From contig NC_017094.1 in the NCBI RefSeq assembly GCF_000284315.1, forward strand, positions 62,001 through 126,000: a stretch of 64,000 bases of DNA. The letters run 5' to 3'. The notes beneath the pieces were generated by a model. The model did not search any database. It was not told where the DNA came from and worked only from the letters and a program-made list of their open reading frames with translations. The translations under genes and the position numbers were made by a program. Below, piece by piece: positions 8,921 through 19,967 of this stretch. How positions within the stretch are numbered: position 1 is the first letter of the stretch; every line of letters begins with the position of its first letter. The stretch is from Leptospirillum ferrooxidans C2-3. Its GTDB lineage: Bacteria; Nitrospirota; Leptospirillia; Leptospirillales; Leptospirillaceae.

Positions 8921-10423
8921 TTGAAAAGCACAGACATCACAAATGACATATTAAAAAGTCTTGGTGAAATCAAGGCAGGGGTTGTGGCAGAAGATCGTGG
9001 AACGGTTCTTCAGTCAGGAGATGGAATCATTCGTCTGTCGGGTCTCGGTGGAGCCATGGCAGGAGAGATTCTTGAAATCGTGAAGGGCGGAAAAGCACTG
9101 GTCCTCAACCTGGAAGAAAACGAAGTTGGTGCGGCTTTGTTGGAGTCGGATGAGGGTGTTGTTGCCGGAGATGAAGTCCGAACTACCGGAAAGGTTATGG
9201 AAGTCCCGGTAGGACCGGAAATGATAGGGCGCGTTGTGAATGCTCTTGGTCAGCCAATAGATGGAAAAGGGCCTATTAATGCGGCTGCCTCTTCCCCAGT
9301 AGAAAAAATTGCACCAGGGGTCGCGACCAGAAAATCGGTCGGAGTTCCTCTTCAGACAGGTGTGAAAGCTATTGATGCAATGATTCCGGTTGGTCGTGGT
9401 CAAAGAGAGCTGATTATTGGCGACCGCCAGACCGGAAAAACCACGATTGCCCTTGATGCGATTATTAACCAAAAGGGGCAAAACGTTATCTGTGTATATG
9501 TTGCCATTGGTCAAAAGGCATCAAGCATTGTTAATGCCGTAAGCATTCTCGAGAGAAGTGGCGCGATGGAGTACACAATTGTGTTGTCCGCTTCGGCTTC
9601 CGAGTCTGCGGCTCTTCAGTACATCGCACCTTATTCAGGATGTGCAATGGGGGAATATTTCCGTGACAGGGGTCAGGATGCCCTGATTGTATATGATGAC
9701 CTGACAAAACATGCTTGGGCATATCGCCAGTTGTCTCTCTTGATGAGACGCCCGCCAGGCCGTGAAGCCTATCCCGGAGATGTTTTCTATCTTCATAGCC
9801 GTTTACTGGAGCGGGCAGCCCGACTCAATGAGGAAAATGGGGGCGGATCCCTGACAGCGCTTCCAATTATTGAAACTCAGGCAGGGGATGTTTCGGCCTA
9901 TGTTCCCACCAATGTCATTTCCATCACTGATGGACAGATCTATCTTGAAACGGATCTTTTTTACTCAGGCATCCGTCCCGCGATCAATCCTGGCATTTCG
10001 GTTTCCCGGGTTGGTGGAGCGGCTCAGATCAAGGCAATGAAACAGGTTGCTGGAAAGCTTCGCCTCGATATGGCCCAGTTCAGGGAATTGGCCGCTTTTG
10101 CCCAGTTTGCCTCGGATCTCGACAAGACCACCCGGGACCAGATTGAGAGAGGATTAAGGCTGACAGAAATTCTGAAACAGCCCAACTATTCTCCACTTCC
10201 CGTTGAAAAACAGGTTGCGATCATATATGCCGGAACAAATGGTTATCTGGATTCGATTAAACCGGACAGTGTATCCCGATTTGAAAAAGAGTTTTTCCTC
10301 TTTGTTGAAGCGAATGATCCCGGAATTCTGGATTCTATCAGAAATGAAAAGGTCATCTCGGATGCAACGGCAGAAAAGCTCAAAAACGCTTTGAAATCTT
10401 TTGTCTCCATGTTCAAGGAGTAA
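8921..10423 (+). CDS. atpA: F1Fo ATP synthase subunit alpha
   Basis: Alpha subunit of the F1 head, 500 residues, binding nucleotide at non-catalytic sites. Walker A is GDRQTGKT, the Walker B region is [16 protein letters not shown], and the alpha signature [17 protein letters not shown] near residue 360 carries the arginine finger (SR). The start is the TTG at 8921; the ATG just upstream at 8911 runs into a stop at once. Length is normal. Confidence 0.97.
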   Translation: MKSTDITNDILKSLGEIKAGVVAEDRGTVLQSGDGIIRLSGLGGAMAGEILEIVKGGKALVLNLEENEVGAALLESDEGVVAGDEVRTTGKVMEVPVGPEMIGRVVNALGQPIDGKGPINAAASSPVEKIAPGVATRKSVGVPLQTGVKAIDAMIPVGRGQRELIIGDRQTGKTTIALDAIINQKGQNVICVYVAIGQKASSIVNAVSILERSGAMEYTIVLSASASESAALQYIAPYSGCAMGEYFRDRGQDALIVYDDLTKHAWAYRQLSLLMRRPPGREAYPGDVFYLHSRLLERAARLNEENGGGSLTALPIIETQAGDVSAYVPTNVISITDGQIYLETDLFYSGIRPAINPGISVSRVGGAAQIKAMKQVAGKLRLDMAQFRELAAFAQFASDLDKTTRDQIERGLRLTEILKQPNYSPLPVEKQVAIIYAGTNGYLDSIKPDSVSRFEKEFFLFVEANDPGILDSIRNEKVISDATAEKLKNALKSFVSMFKE

Positions 10424-10426
10424 CAA

Positions 10427-11305
10427 GTGGCGTCACTTCGTTCGATCAGGACACGGATAAAGTCCGTCAAAAATACGCGACAGATCACCAAGGCAATGGA
10501 AATGGTGGCCTCAGCGAAAATGCGACGGGCTCAGCAAAGGGTCTTGGACACACGACCTTATGCAGACAGGATTCATGAAATCCTCGTCAGGATGGGGACA
10601 AGATCGAGTTTTTCGACCCATCCTTATTTTCAGATCAAGCCTGTCAAGAAAGTGGGGATAGTCCTTGTTTCCACAGACAGGGGGCTTTGTGGTCCGATCA
10701 ACTCTAATCTTTTCAGAACTATACTCAAGTTCATGGGAGAGCGACCTGAAGTCGAATTCGAGTTTGTGACAATCGGAAAAAAAGGACGTGATTTTGTCAG
10801 ACGGTCAGGACGAAAGCTCGTTGGTGTTGTCGAAGGGGTGAAGGATCGTGGTCCTATCACAGAAATTCTTCCGGCAACGCAGGTTGTCATCGAAGAGTTC
10901 GCGGACAAGGGAGAGTGGCAGGAAGTCTGGATCTTCTATACACAGTTTGTATCGATTATGAGCCAGAAACCGATGATGGAGAGAATTTTGCCCATCAAGC
11001 CAGAACACCTTCAGCCAAAGGAAGGTGCGGATCTGACCGGTGAATATCTGTATGAACCTGATGATAGCCGAGAGATCCTTGATGTTCTTCTCCCCAGGTA
11101 TTTTGAGACGATTATTTTCCAACGAGTCCTGGAAAACTTTGCAAGTGAATACAGTGCCAGAATGGTTGCGATGAAAAACGCGACAACGAATGCCAAAGAG
11201 GTGATTTACGGTTTAACACTCACCTATAACAAGTTGCGTCAGGCAAATATTACGAAAGAGATCTCAGAAATCTCATCTGGGGCGGAAGCGATCCAGCAGG
11301 GATAA
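10427..11305 (+). CDS. atpG: F1Fo ATP synthase subunit gamma
   Basis: Gamma subunit, 292 residues, the rotating central shaft. The N-terminal helix pattern RTRIKSVKNTRQITKAMEMV and the C-terminal signature MKNATTNAKEVIYGLTLTYNKLRQANITKE are diagnostic. It begins with GTG 3 bases after the atpA stop, so translation is probably coupled. Confidence 0.97.
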   Translation: MASLRSIRTRIKSVKNTRQITKAMEMVASAKMRRAQQRVLDTRPYADRIHEILVRMGTRSSFSTHPYFQIKPVKKVGIVLVSTDRGLCGPINSNLFRTILKFMGERPEVEFEFVTIGKKGRDFVRRSGRKLVGVVEGVKDRGPITEILPATQVVIEEFADKGEWQEVWIFYTQFVSIMSQKPMMERILPIKPEHLQPKEGADLTGEYLYEPDDSREILDVLLPRYFETIIFQRVLENFASEYSARMVAMKNATTNAKEVIYGLTLTYNKLRQANITKEISEISSGAEAIQQG

Positions 11306-12742
<1,437 letters not shown>

Positions 12743-12743
12743 T

Positions 12744-13190
12744 ATGTCATTCCAGCTGACTCTTGTCACGCAAGAAAAATCACTCCTGACAGATGTTGTC
12801 GATTTTGTTCAGGCAAAAGGTGTCGAAGGAGAGTTCGGAGTCCTTACAGGACATACGCCTTTCCTGACATTGCTTGATGTTGGCGAGTTTATTGTCAGGA
12901 AGGGTGAATCGACCTACGCATATTTTGTGGCCGGTGGGATTGTTGAGGTTTTACCTCATCAGGTTACTGTACTTGCAGATATTGTTGAGCGAGCCGATGA
13001 AATCGATGCTGGCAGAGCCGAAAAAGCCAGAGCCAACGCTGAGAAAGCTCTTTCTGAGCCTATGGCGGAAGATACAAGACTCCTTTACCAGCAAGCTTAT
13101 CGCAGAGCGTCGGTGAGGCTTCGCATCGTGGCAAGAAGATCAGCTCCAAGCGGAAGTTTCCAGACACCGCCGGGAACCGGACCGAACTAG
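12744..13190 (+). CDS. atpC: F1Fo ATP synthase subunit epsilon
   Basis: Epsilon subunit, 148 residues, coupling the gamma shaft to the c-ring and inhibiting hydrolysis. The N-terminal beta domain shows VEGEFGVLTGHTPFLTLLDVG and YAYFVAGGIVEVLPHQVTVLA; the C-terminal helical pair is Ala/Glu/Arg-rich. The last about 15 residues (Ser/Pro/Gly-rich) extend past the usual family end. Last gene of the operon, followed by a terminator 38 bases downstream. Confidence 0.95.
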   Translation: MSFQLTLVTQEKSLLTDVVDFVQAKGVEGEFGVLTGHTPFLTLLDVGEFIVRKGESTYAYFVAGGIVEVLPHQVTVLADIVERADEIDAGRAEKARANAEKALSEPMAEDTRLLYQQAYRRASVRLRIVARRSAPSGSFQTPPGTGPN

Positions 13191-13228
13191 CGTCTTCTAC
13201 AGAACGTTTTTATTTTCAATATGTGAAA

Positions 13229-13258
13229 GGGAGACGCGTCCAATGTCTCCCTTTTTTT
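13229..13258 (+). terminator. Rho-independent terminator of the atp operon
   Basis: Stem GGGAGAC (13229-13235) pairs with GTCTCCC (13245-13251) around a 9-base loop and is followed by a run of seven T. It lies 38 bases after the atpC stop and separates it from the convergent HTH-MBL gene. Confidence 0.9.
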
Positions 13259-13285
13259 GTTTAGCTTTTGAGCAAGATATCGGAT

Positions 13286-14155
13286 TTAGATTGCACAATG
13301 GTAGAAGGGATTGATTCCTTTTTCCATTCCAACCGTTGTAAATGGACCATGTCCTGAAAGAATGACCAGATCTTCAGGATAGGATTCCAGAAGTGTTTTG
13401 ATCGATTCCAGTTCATCTTTAAAGTCCTCCGGTGTCCAGGGTTTTCCTGCGGAACCACAAAAAATCCCGTCTCCGACAAATAAGGCATTATCAATTCTAT
13501 AGGCGACCGATCCTTTGGTATGACCTGGCATAGGGGTAATCTCAAATTTGGAAACTCCCCATGCCCCTAAAAGATCGCGGGCATCTTCCGGTGAAAAGGT
13601 CATAGGGGGATTCGGCATATGTGTCTTCAGGAGAGGCATGTCAGCATCATTCAGGTAAACCGGAAGGTTAGGGGGGAGATGTTCGATCCCCCCTCCATGG
13701 TCTTCGTGGCCGTGCGTTAAAAGGATTCCTTTAAGAGATATGTTTTCTGTATCAAGATAATGGTGGAGGATATCTGTCGCGCTTCCAGTATCGACGAGAA
13801 TAGATTGCGTTTTTCCCGATCCAGGTTCCGCATCAGGGAGATCGACGACATAACACCATACATCCATTCCATGAAAGTTTTCCTTTACAGGATGTATCCA
13901 GTGAGGAAGTTTGGGATTGGGTGTCCGTTCGGGATGAAAGTGGATTTTTGCAGGGATGGCCGGATCAAAACCGAGGGCTTCCCCCAACAGATTTAATTGT
14001 GACTGGTTCGGTAATTGGTCGCCTGATTCAAATGATCTCAGGAGTTCCATTGTGATCCCGGAATTTTGTTCAAGTGTTTTCAAACTGATTTTTCGACCAT
14101 ATCGGAATTTTCTGAGAACATCTGACAATTGGTCTTCAAGAAGCATGTTGATCAT
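13286..14155 (-). CDS. XRE-type HTH domain fused to a metallo-beta-lactamase-fold hydrolase
   Basis: Protein of 289 residues with two parts. Residues 7-65 look like a Cro/C1-type helix-turn-helix (ISLKTLEQNSGITMELLRSFE, then LNLLGEALGFDP). Residues 95-289 form a metallo-beta-lactamase fold of the glyoxalase II-like group: THGHEDH at 147-153, PGH at 210-212, GDG at 228-230 and GHG at 268-270 supply the two-metal site. No signal peptide, so cytoplasmic. It shares 4 bases with the upstream lipoprotein gene (14152-14155). The hydrolase part could act on a thioester or similar small molecule; the HTH may bind DNA in response, or may only be a structural relic. Fold calls are firm, function unknown. 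Confidence 0.8.
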   Translation of the reverse strand: MINMLLEDQLSDVLRKFRYGRKISLKTLEQNSGITMELLRSFESGDQLPNQSQLNLLGEALGFDPAIPAKIHFHPERTPNPKLPHWIHPVKENFHGMDVWCYVVDLPDAEPGSGKTQSILVDTGSATDILHHYLDTENISLKGILLTHGHEDHGGGIEHLPPNLPVYLNDADMPLLKTHMPNPPMTFSPEDARDLLGAWGVSKFEITPMPGHTKGSVAYRIDNALFVGDGIFCGSAGKPWTPEDFKDELESIKTLLESYPEDLVILSGHGPFTTVGMEKGINPFYHCAI

Positions 14156-15123
14156 TGGTGATGTCCCTCCTCAAAGATATTGATTCCAATAAAGTAAATA
14201 AGATAAGACCGAACTTGGGCTTCAAACCGGTTGACGAGTTTTTGGTTTTTAGTAAGAAGTGCTTTCCGGTAATAATAATCTGAAAGAGAATAAGCTCCCA
14301 TTGCTTCATAAACTACGCCAAAGTCATCATACAGTTTATAGGGAGGTTTTTTTTGGTAACGGACTAATTGGGAATAATCGCTGTTGAGAAAAAAGAGTGC
14401 GAGGCGGGTCTTTTTTTGGGACAAGGCCAAAAAGGCCTTACGGGTTGGTCTGTCAAATGTATAGAATGGGCGAACAGATCGAAGCTTGACCGGGAATATC
14501 AAATAGGCGATATGCTGGGAGATTTTGGCGTAAAGTTTAAGATCCAATGTTTTTTTGGGTTCAAAAGATCTTGAGAGGAGAGAAAGGGGAAATCGGTGGG
14601 AATAGATATGGGTGGTAATCTTTTTATCCAGAAGGATCTTGAAGGGAAAAGCCTGAAGGATGACTAGTCTGAAAGAGATTTGATCATCTCTTGTGCCCAT
14701 CGGAATGTGGAGTTCTTCACAATGGTTTTGGACGCAAGATTTTCCCCCAGTTTGATTTAACTCGTCTGTTACGTAGTGAGAAAGGACATGAATCAACACC
14801 AAAACATTAGAGTGTGATTGGTGGGAGAGATTGGGTATTTCGGGAGCGAGGTTATTAGGAAAATGATCAAGGTGTGGAGCGGTAACTGAAACTGACCCCA
14901 GAGAAGCAAGATTCCTTTTCAATGTTGTTTGAAAAAGCTGATCGGACGGGGAGTTGTCAGGGTAAAGAAAGACTCCCACGTTTTTGATGGCTGAAAACTT
15001 CAGAGGAGGGGAGATCGTATCGTTCAGACGAACCTGTTGGGGTCCACAAGATACGATCATTGTGAGTAAGAGAAGGGGTAACCCATTTCGCAATAGGAAC
15101 TGAACATATTTTTTTCGATTCAA
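14152..15123 (-). CDS. Putative lipoprotein of unknown function
   Basis: Protein of 323 residues with a lipoprotein signal peptide: positive start (NRKKYVQ), hydrophobic core and lipobox IVSC at about residue 26, followed by GPQQ. The body has no domain I recognise; the C-terminal 90 residues contain repeated Tyr/Leu/Ala positions and YEAMGAYSLSDYYYRKALL, which resembles a single TPR-like helical hairpin. It overlaps the HTH-MBL gene by 4 bases, so the two are cotranscribed and may act together. Likely anchored in a membrane facing the periplasm. Confidence 0.65.
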   Translation of the reverse strand: MNRKKYVQFLLRNGLPLLLLTMIVSCGPQQVRLNDTISPPLKFSAIKNVGVFLYPDNSPSDQLFQTTLKRNLASLGSVSVTAPHLDHFPNNLAPEIPNLSHQSHSNVLVLIHVLSHYVTDELNQTGGKSCVQNHCEELHIPMGTRDDQISFRLVILQAFPFKILLDKKITTHIYSHRFPLSLLSRSFEPKKTLDLKLYAKISQHIAYLIFPVKLRSVRPFYTFDRPTRKAFLALSQKKTRLALFFLNSDYSQLVRYQKKPPYKLYDDFGVVYEAMGAYSLSDYYYRKALLTKNQKLVNRFEAQVRSYLIYFIGINIFEEGHHQ

Positions 15124-15254
15124 GAAGACCCCGGATAGATAAAAGATCAGAAGAATGTTTGATTGATCAATGTATTATGACTATGGTTCCGGGGATTTTC
15201 AATGAAAAAGAAGAAAGATAAAAAGGAAAAATAAAGTTGAAGATGGAAAAAGAC

Positions 15255-15283
15255 TGGTCAAATTGATCTTTATTCTGTAGAAT
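15255..15283 (+). promoter_or_regulatory. Likely promoter of the tRNA-Pro gene
   Basis: TGGTCA at 15255-15260 and TAGAAT at 15278-15283 are separated by 17 bases and lie 18 bases upstream of the tRNA 5' end, the expected distance for a sigma-70 promoter. Confidence 0.55.
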
Positions 15284-15300
15284 GCACTTCTTGCCTTTTT

Positions 15301-15377
<77 letters not shown>

Positions 15378-15467
15378 TTCATTCTTATATCCTCACATTT
15401 GTGTGTGTGAGTTGAACCATAAAATGGCCGTTTGGCCAAGTTATGCTTCCTTTTTTTCTCGGACACA

Positions 15468-16319
15468 TTATGCTTCCCAATTTTGATTCAGTTCTTTTTT
15501 AACTCTCAATCTTGAGCGAATAGCCTCTTTCCATACATTCGTCAATTTCTGGTCTTTTCCCCCTCCTACGCTCATTTCAGGGATCCGTCCGAAGACCTTC
15601 CCTTTGCTGGGGTACTCCTGGGCAGCTTCAAGTTCTTCGACTGCTTTTCTGATAGCCTCGCATCTTGACTGGAAAAGAGCCTCTTTCTTCTCTCTAAGCC
15701 AATTCCTATACCGGGCGGCTATTTTTCTAGATTTTTCAGGAAACCGATATCTGAGGAACCCGATCCCAACCCCGAGCCGTTTGGAAAACTCCTTAGGGGT
15801 GTCGTCGGAGGATAAAACTCGAACAATCTCATTTCTAATTGCTAGCAATTGAAGGAATCCCTGTTCGTGAGAAAGTATTCCCTTTGAAAACTTTCGCTTG
15901 TCTATCGGTATCCGGCAATGCCTGAGAAATTCGCCCGATGAATGGCAGAGCATGTCTTTTGGGTTGATCCCGGTTTTGAAGCAGAAGAGGAGAAAATAGT
16001 CGAATCTCGGCTTCCCCCTTCCTCGTCGCCATTGAGTAAGAGTGCTCTCTCCAAAACCAACGGCCCGATCAAGATCTTTTGTATTGGAAATCCCGAGATG
16101 GCGGATAACATCCGATACTGCCAACTGGAAGCCCTCATGCAATGCCATTTGGGATTCGGCGGGAGAGGCTGAAAGAAGTTCTCCGATTGCCTTGATGACC
16201 CAATTGTCCCATCTATTCAGCCCTCCTTCTCCTTCGCCCTCTTTAGCGTCTTCTTTCCAAAGTTGGCTTCCACACGAAGAACAGTATCCGATGGGTACTG
16301 TTCTTGGAGAAATAGTCAA
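15468..16319 (-). pseudogene. TniQ/TnsD-like protein, N-terminal domain lost at an IS256 junction
   Basis: 283 codons that look like the C-terminal two thirds of a TniQ-family protein, the target-site selector of Tn7-like and related transposons. Visible parts are a zinc-ribbon remnant GYCSSCGSQLW, a middle HTH-like region (TLTQWRRGRGKPRF) and a C-terminal HTH with FSKRLGVGIGFLRYRFPE and RKAVEELEAAQEYPSKGKVF, a layout I associate with the C-terminal extension of some TniQ proteins. The N-terminal TniQ core is missing: the frame runs straight into the left end of the IS256-family element, and no continuation exists beyond the element's right end. The apparent TTG start at 16319 is probably an accident. 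Identification is by pattern memory, moderately sure. Confidence 0.55.
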
Positions 16320-17691
16320 AAGTGGTGTTTGAGAGCATCAAGCCGCGTCCTGCTTTGAGTTGTCCTCTAGAATTCCGTCTTTAAATATTTTCCCTTCCAG
16401 AATCAGAGCCAAGTGGGTGAACCCCTTGATCTTTCTCCACCGTTTCTCGGCACAAAGTCCCAACTTAAACATCATGGTCAGGATCGTCTCTTTGCTGAAG
16501 CATCCTCGGGCCTGATTGGTCCGATGTCGAATCGTGGCAAAGCTCGATTCAATCGGGTTGGTCGTCCGGATGTGAATCCAATGCTCCGCCGGAAAGTCGT
16601 AGAAGGCCAGGAGCGGTTCCCGATCTTTCAGGAGACATTCCGTGGCTTTCGGGTATTTGGCTTCGTAGGTTTTTAGAAACGTGTCGAACGCTTTCTGAGC
16701 CGGTTCTCGGCCTTCCGACATCCAGATCTCATGGAGTCCTTTCTTGGCCTTCTCCTGAAGGGAGTCCGGAAGGTAGTCCGGAAGGTAGTTGAGAACATTG
16801 GCTGTCTTATGAACCCAACACCGCTGATGCGTCGTTTGGGGAAAGACCGCCTCCATGGCTCCCCAGAACCCCATGGCTCCATCCCCAATGGCCAGTTTTG
16901 GAGAAGAAAGGCCCCGTTCCTTCAGATCCAGAAGGACATCCTTCCAGCTCTGGATCGATTCCCTCATCCCATCCTCGATCGCCAAGAAGTGCTTTTCTCC
17001 CCGATCATTCACTCCAACAATCACAAGAGCGCATAAACGTTCCGAACTGGCCCGAATTCCGCTGTAGATTCCGTCCGCCCAGAGATACACCCAGCGGTCT
17101 TTGTCCAGACGCCGTTTCTTCCACTCGGAGTCTTCCTGGAGCCAGCTTTCCTTCAGTCGTCGAATCACGCCCGGGGAGAGTCCTTTGGCTTCGGGTCCCA
17201 CCAGAACGGAGAGAGCCTCCTGCATCTCACCTGTCGAAATCCCCTTGAGGTAGAGCCAGGGAAGCGCCGCTTCCAGAGATCTTGTTTTCCGAACATACGG
17301 AGGAACCAGGGCAGATCGAAAGGTTACTGCGTCTCCTGTCCGGCTCCGGACCTTCGGAATCCGAACGGAGACTGCTCCGACCCCCGTCAGAATCTCCCGT
17401 TCCGGTTGATACCCGTTTCGGATCACTCCTCTTTTCCCCTCGGAGGTCTTCCGTTGCTCGAACTGCCCAAGGAATTCAGACAATTCCGCCTGAATGGCTG
17501 CTTCGATCAATTTCCGGGCTCCCATCCTCAAAAGTTCGGTCAACGGGTCTGAAATCGTCCTTGGCTTCACAAACCCGATCAGTGTATTCTCTTCCATGTG
17601 GCGTGCTCCCTTGGCTGAATTGTTGTGGTTGGGCAACCACATTTCAGCAGGACACGCCTTTTCTTTTCAATCCCTCCAAACACCACTTTCC
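16318..17691. mobile_element. IS256-family insertion sequence
   Basis: About 1.37-kb element with terminal inverted repeats: AAAGTGGTGTTTG at the left end (from 16319) and its reverse complement CAAACACCACTTT at the right end (to 17689). It encodes one transposase on the minus strand. The flanks (AAATAGTC on the left, ATCATAAC on the right) do not match, so there is no target duplication; the neighbourhood was rearranged after insertion. Confidence 0.85.
16338..17642 (-). CDS. IS256-family (Mutator-like) transposase
   Basis: Transposase of 434 residues. Family features: LLRMGARKLIEAAIQAELSEFL at the N terminus, YLWADGIYSGIR with the first Asp, LAIGDGAMGFWGAMEAVFPQTTHQRCWVHKTANVLNYLP with the second Asp and the C/H signature, and NPIESSFATIRHRTNQARG with the catalytic Glu. 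The frame is intact and reaches close to both element ends. Confidence 0.95.
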   Translation of the reverse strand: MWLPNHNNSAKGARHMEENTLIGFVKPRTISDPLTELLRMGARKLIEAAIQAELSEFLGQFEQRKTSEGKRGVIRNGYQPEREILTGVGAVSVRIPKVRSRTGDAVTFRSALVPPYVRKTRSLEAALPWLYLKGISTGEMQEALSVLVGPEAKGLSPGVIRRLKESWLQEDSEWKKRRLDKDRWVYLWADGIYSGIRASSERLCALVIVGVNDRGEKHFLAIEDGMRESIQSWKDVLLDLKERGLSSPKLAIGDGAMGFWGAMEAVFPQTTHQRCWVHKTANVLNYLPDYLPDSLQEKAKKGLHEIWMSEGREPAQKAFDTFLKTYEAKYPKATECLLKDREPLLAFYDFPAEHWIHIRTTNPIESSFATIRHRTNQARGCFSKETILTMMFKLGLCAEKRWRKIKGFTHLALILEGKIFKDGILEDNSKQDAA

Positions 17692-17702
17692 ATCATAACT
17701 CC

Positions 17703-17903
17703 ATGAGAACGTGGTGTGGATGGGTTTTCTGTGGCGTTCCTCTGGAAGAGGCCCATTTTGTGGAGAGTTCCACGTTGTGCAAGTTCCGGAAACGACTGGG
17801 ACCGGAAGGAACGGAGAAGGTCAAGACACTCATCCGGGAGCAACTCCGGAAAGACAAGCGGATCGCGCTTTCTGGTAATTGTCAAGCTGTGACAACAATC
17901 TGA
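17703..17903 (+). pseudogene. IS5-like transposase fragment
   Basis: A 66-codon remnant whose stretch WVFCGVPLEEAHF followed by ESSTLCKFRKRLG resembles the N-terminal region of IS5-group transposases (the pattern DSSTL.RFR.RLG just before the catalytic domain). No catalytic domain follows; the frame ends after about 25 further codons. It begins 12 bases beyond the IS256-family right end, so the older element was probably cut by that insertion or by a later deletion. Confidence 0.5.
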
Positions 17904-18089
17904 TCCCCGACGAGGGGGTGGATCAGGGGGTCAGACAGGTGGTAATCATAACAGGAATAAGTGGCAACCTTCGCGAGAATACGCAAAAAGACAGTCAGAC
18001 CGGTAATGGCCTAAAGTTATCCGGTCCAAGAGCATGCTCTCTCTGGCTTTCATTACAACCCGCTTTTCCTTTCCCTGGGGAGACAACTT

Positions 18090-18986
18090 TTGAAGAACGA
18101 AAAACGACCGGCATCGGAACATCTCCCGGGAGATTCCGGGCTGATTACCCTGATCGTCAGTATCGCCGCATTGATCTTCTCCCTTGGCACCCTGATCAGC
18201 GACGAGATCAGGAACCGCAACCTCCTGATCCATGATCTCCAGGTGGACGGTCAGGTTTTCCACAAAACCCTTCTGGAACTGGACCGTCTGCAGTGCGCCC
18301 AGAGAACGGGGGGAAGCGACTTTCGCAAATCGTATTGCTCAAACGAGGAATTTTTTGAATCCACCCCCGACTATCACGGGCGGGAAATCCTTTTGCAGCG
18401 GGCGGAGTATCTTGAAAAGCGGATCATCGTCCTTCTAAAAAAGCTGGACATGACCGAATTTGGCTATATCACCCCGGTGGACTACCGGACACTGGCCAAG
18501 ACGGAGCTGAAAGACCTCAATTTTGAGAAAGCCGGCTACTTTATCGACAAGGAAATCCAGTCGCTCAAAATTTACCGGAATCATCCGGGATATGTCATCC
18601 GGTCGATCCATGCCGACCTGATCCGGGGATGGTACCGGATGATTCTGGACAAAAAGAGAAAAGGAAAACCATCCGGTGATAAAGACTTCGACAGAGCCAT
18701 TGCCAAGGTCCAGAGCCGGGTGATTGTCCTTCCGATGCGAAACTACCTGGTCGTATTTATTCTCCAGTCCGAAGGATGTACCCGCTGGCTGGGTGAGAGC
18801 CTGTTTACCCATGTCCCGGTCGTTGGGGAAGACATCAGCGAATTTGACCGATCGCGGGTCATCCTTCAGAATGAACCCTCGTCGATCAGACTTCTCCGGG
18901 AACTCCGCAAAAACCAGAAGAAGCTCGATTCCGGAAAAAGTAGAAACGTCCTGGCTGTATGCAAGGAGCTCTTCGACCAGATCTGA
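18090..18986 (+). CDS. Hypothetical single-span membrane protein
   Basis: 298 residues, TTG start with a GGGGAGA ribosome binding site a few bases upstream. One membrane helix near the N terminus (GLITLIVSIAALIFSLGTLI, residues 17-36) is followed by a basic/acidic helical domain rich in Leu, Arg and Lys, with predicted coiled-coil character around residues 95-120 (LQRAEYLEKRIIVLLKKLDM). I recognise no family. It lies alone between mobile-element remnants, so it is probably cargo of a former mobile element. Codon use looks normal for the window. Confidence 0.6.
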   Translation: MKNEKRPASEHLPGDSGLITLIVSIAALIFSLGTLISDEIRNRNLLIHDLQVDGQVFHKTLLELDRLQCAQRTGGSDFRKSYCSNEEFFESTPDYHGREILLQRAEYLEKRIIVLLKKLDMTEFGYITPVDYRTLAKTELKDLNFEKAGYFIDKEIQSLKIYRNHPGYVIRSIHADLIRGWYRMILDKKRKGKPSGDKDFDRAIAKVQSRVIVLPMRNYLVVFILQSEGCTRWLGESLFTHVPVVGEDISEFDRSRVILQNEPSSIRLLRELRKNQKKLDSGKSRNVLAVCKELFDQI

Positions 18987-19149
18987 AGGGGGAGTGAAAG
19001 GATCCTGAGCGCCGGCCGCCTGATTCTCCTGTTTTCTGGAACCTGTTCAGGTGGAGGGGGGATTCGTCGGCTGGGGCTAGACTTTGACTTGAGCGTGAAA
19101 GGACGATTGTCAGGATGCCCCCAAGCCGGGCGTCACACGCTGACAAAAT

Positions 19150-19450
19150 ATGGTGTGGGATACCCTGATCCCCTTGGGTCGGTTTATGCATTCAAACGGG
19201 ATCGAACGCTTTGAAGCTGTCACACCTTCGGGAATCGACCAGTTTTTGGCCTCCCGTCCCCCCCGAGACCGCGAGGTTCCAACCACTTGCTCGGAGTGTT
19301 GCGGAACTTCTTTCGATGGATCGTGCTCCAGGGAGCCATGACATCCAATCCGGTGACGGCTTGCACCAGGCATAATAGCGGCCAACGCCGGCCATACATT
19401 TTCGACCTTGAACAGGCCCGGCATCTTTTAGAGATTTTCAGAGGGCTCCC
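19150..19450 (+). pseudogene. Tyrosine recombinase (integrase) remnant, frameshifted
   Basis: Two overlapping frames (19150-19341 and 19287-19499) together read as the N-terminal SAM-like DNA-binding domain of a XerD/phage-type integrase: IPLGRFMHSNGIERFEAVTP, then after a frameshift near 19290 LLGVLRNFFRWIVLQGAMTSNPV. The catalytic domain (Arg-His-Arg-Tyr) is absent; the sequence is cut by the terminal inverted repeat at 19454. It is a decayed gene that marks a former mobile element. Confidence 0.55.
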
Positions 19451-19453
19451 CGA

Positions 19454-19503
19454 CCCCCTGTGTCAGGATAGTTGTCGCATGACTTTGAAGAGTCTTTGAA
19501 GGA
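19454..19503. repeat. Left copy of a 50-bp terminal inverted repeat
   Basis: This 50-base sequence (starting CCCCCTGTGTCAGGATAG) is the reverse complement of 21531-21580 at 47 of 50 positions. It is the outer end of the IS3-type sequences between them. Confidence 0.85.
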
Positions 19504-19536
19504 CAAAGGAGCAAAAACTGACCTAGAGGCGAGAGT

Positions 19537-19896
19537 GTGATGGGCAAACAGTATGCGGTGGGATTCAATGAGAGTGTTCTCAAGAATATTCTTCCTCCCA
19601 ACAATGGATATATTCCTGAGATCTCGAGAGAAACAGGGGTTCCTGTGGGTACTCTCTATACCTGGAGGACGAAATACCGATCCCGAATTCCGGAACATGG
19701 GAACGGGAAGGAAAACGAATCCTCATCCCTGAGCTCTGAAGAAAAGATGTCCATCCTTCTTGAGAAGATGGTCCTCAATGAGGTGGAACGAGGAGAATAT
19801 TGGCGTCGGAAAGGGCTCTACCCGGAACAGATTGAGGCCTGGAAGAAAACGGTTCTGGAGGGGTTGTCCTCCCCTTCGGAACGAGCCTCACGGTAA
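19537..19896 (+). pseudogene. IS3-type OrfA, 3'-truncated copy
   Basis: 119 residues homologous to the OrfA at 20969-21493: both begin MG.QYA..F.ES and share YIP..SRETG.PV.TLYTWR and YPEQIEAWKKTVLEGL. The similarity ends at about residue 114, where the C-terminal leucine-zipper-like part of the intact OrfA is missing and unrelated sequence follows. It therefore cannot make a full helix-turn-helix plus zipper protein. Its ribosome site and leader also match the intact copy only partly, in line with an older, diverged element. Confidence 0.7.
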
Positions 19897-19967
19897 TATT
19901 CAAGCAATCTTTCGCATTTTTTGGACTTTTCCTCTTTCAAATTTTGGTCGTTGCTGACGACCTCTTT

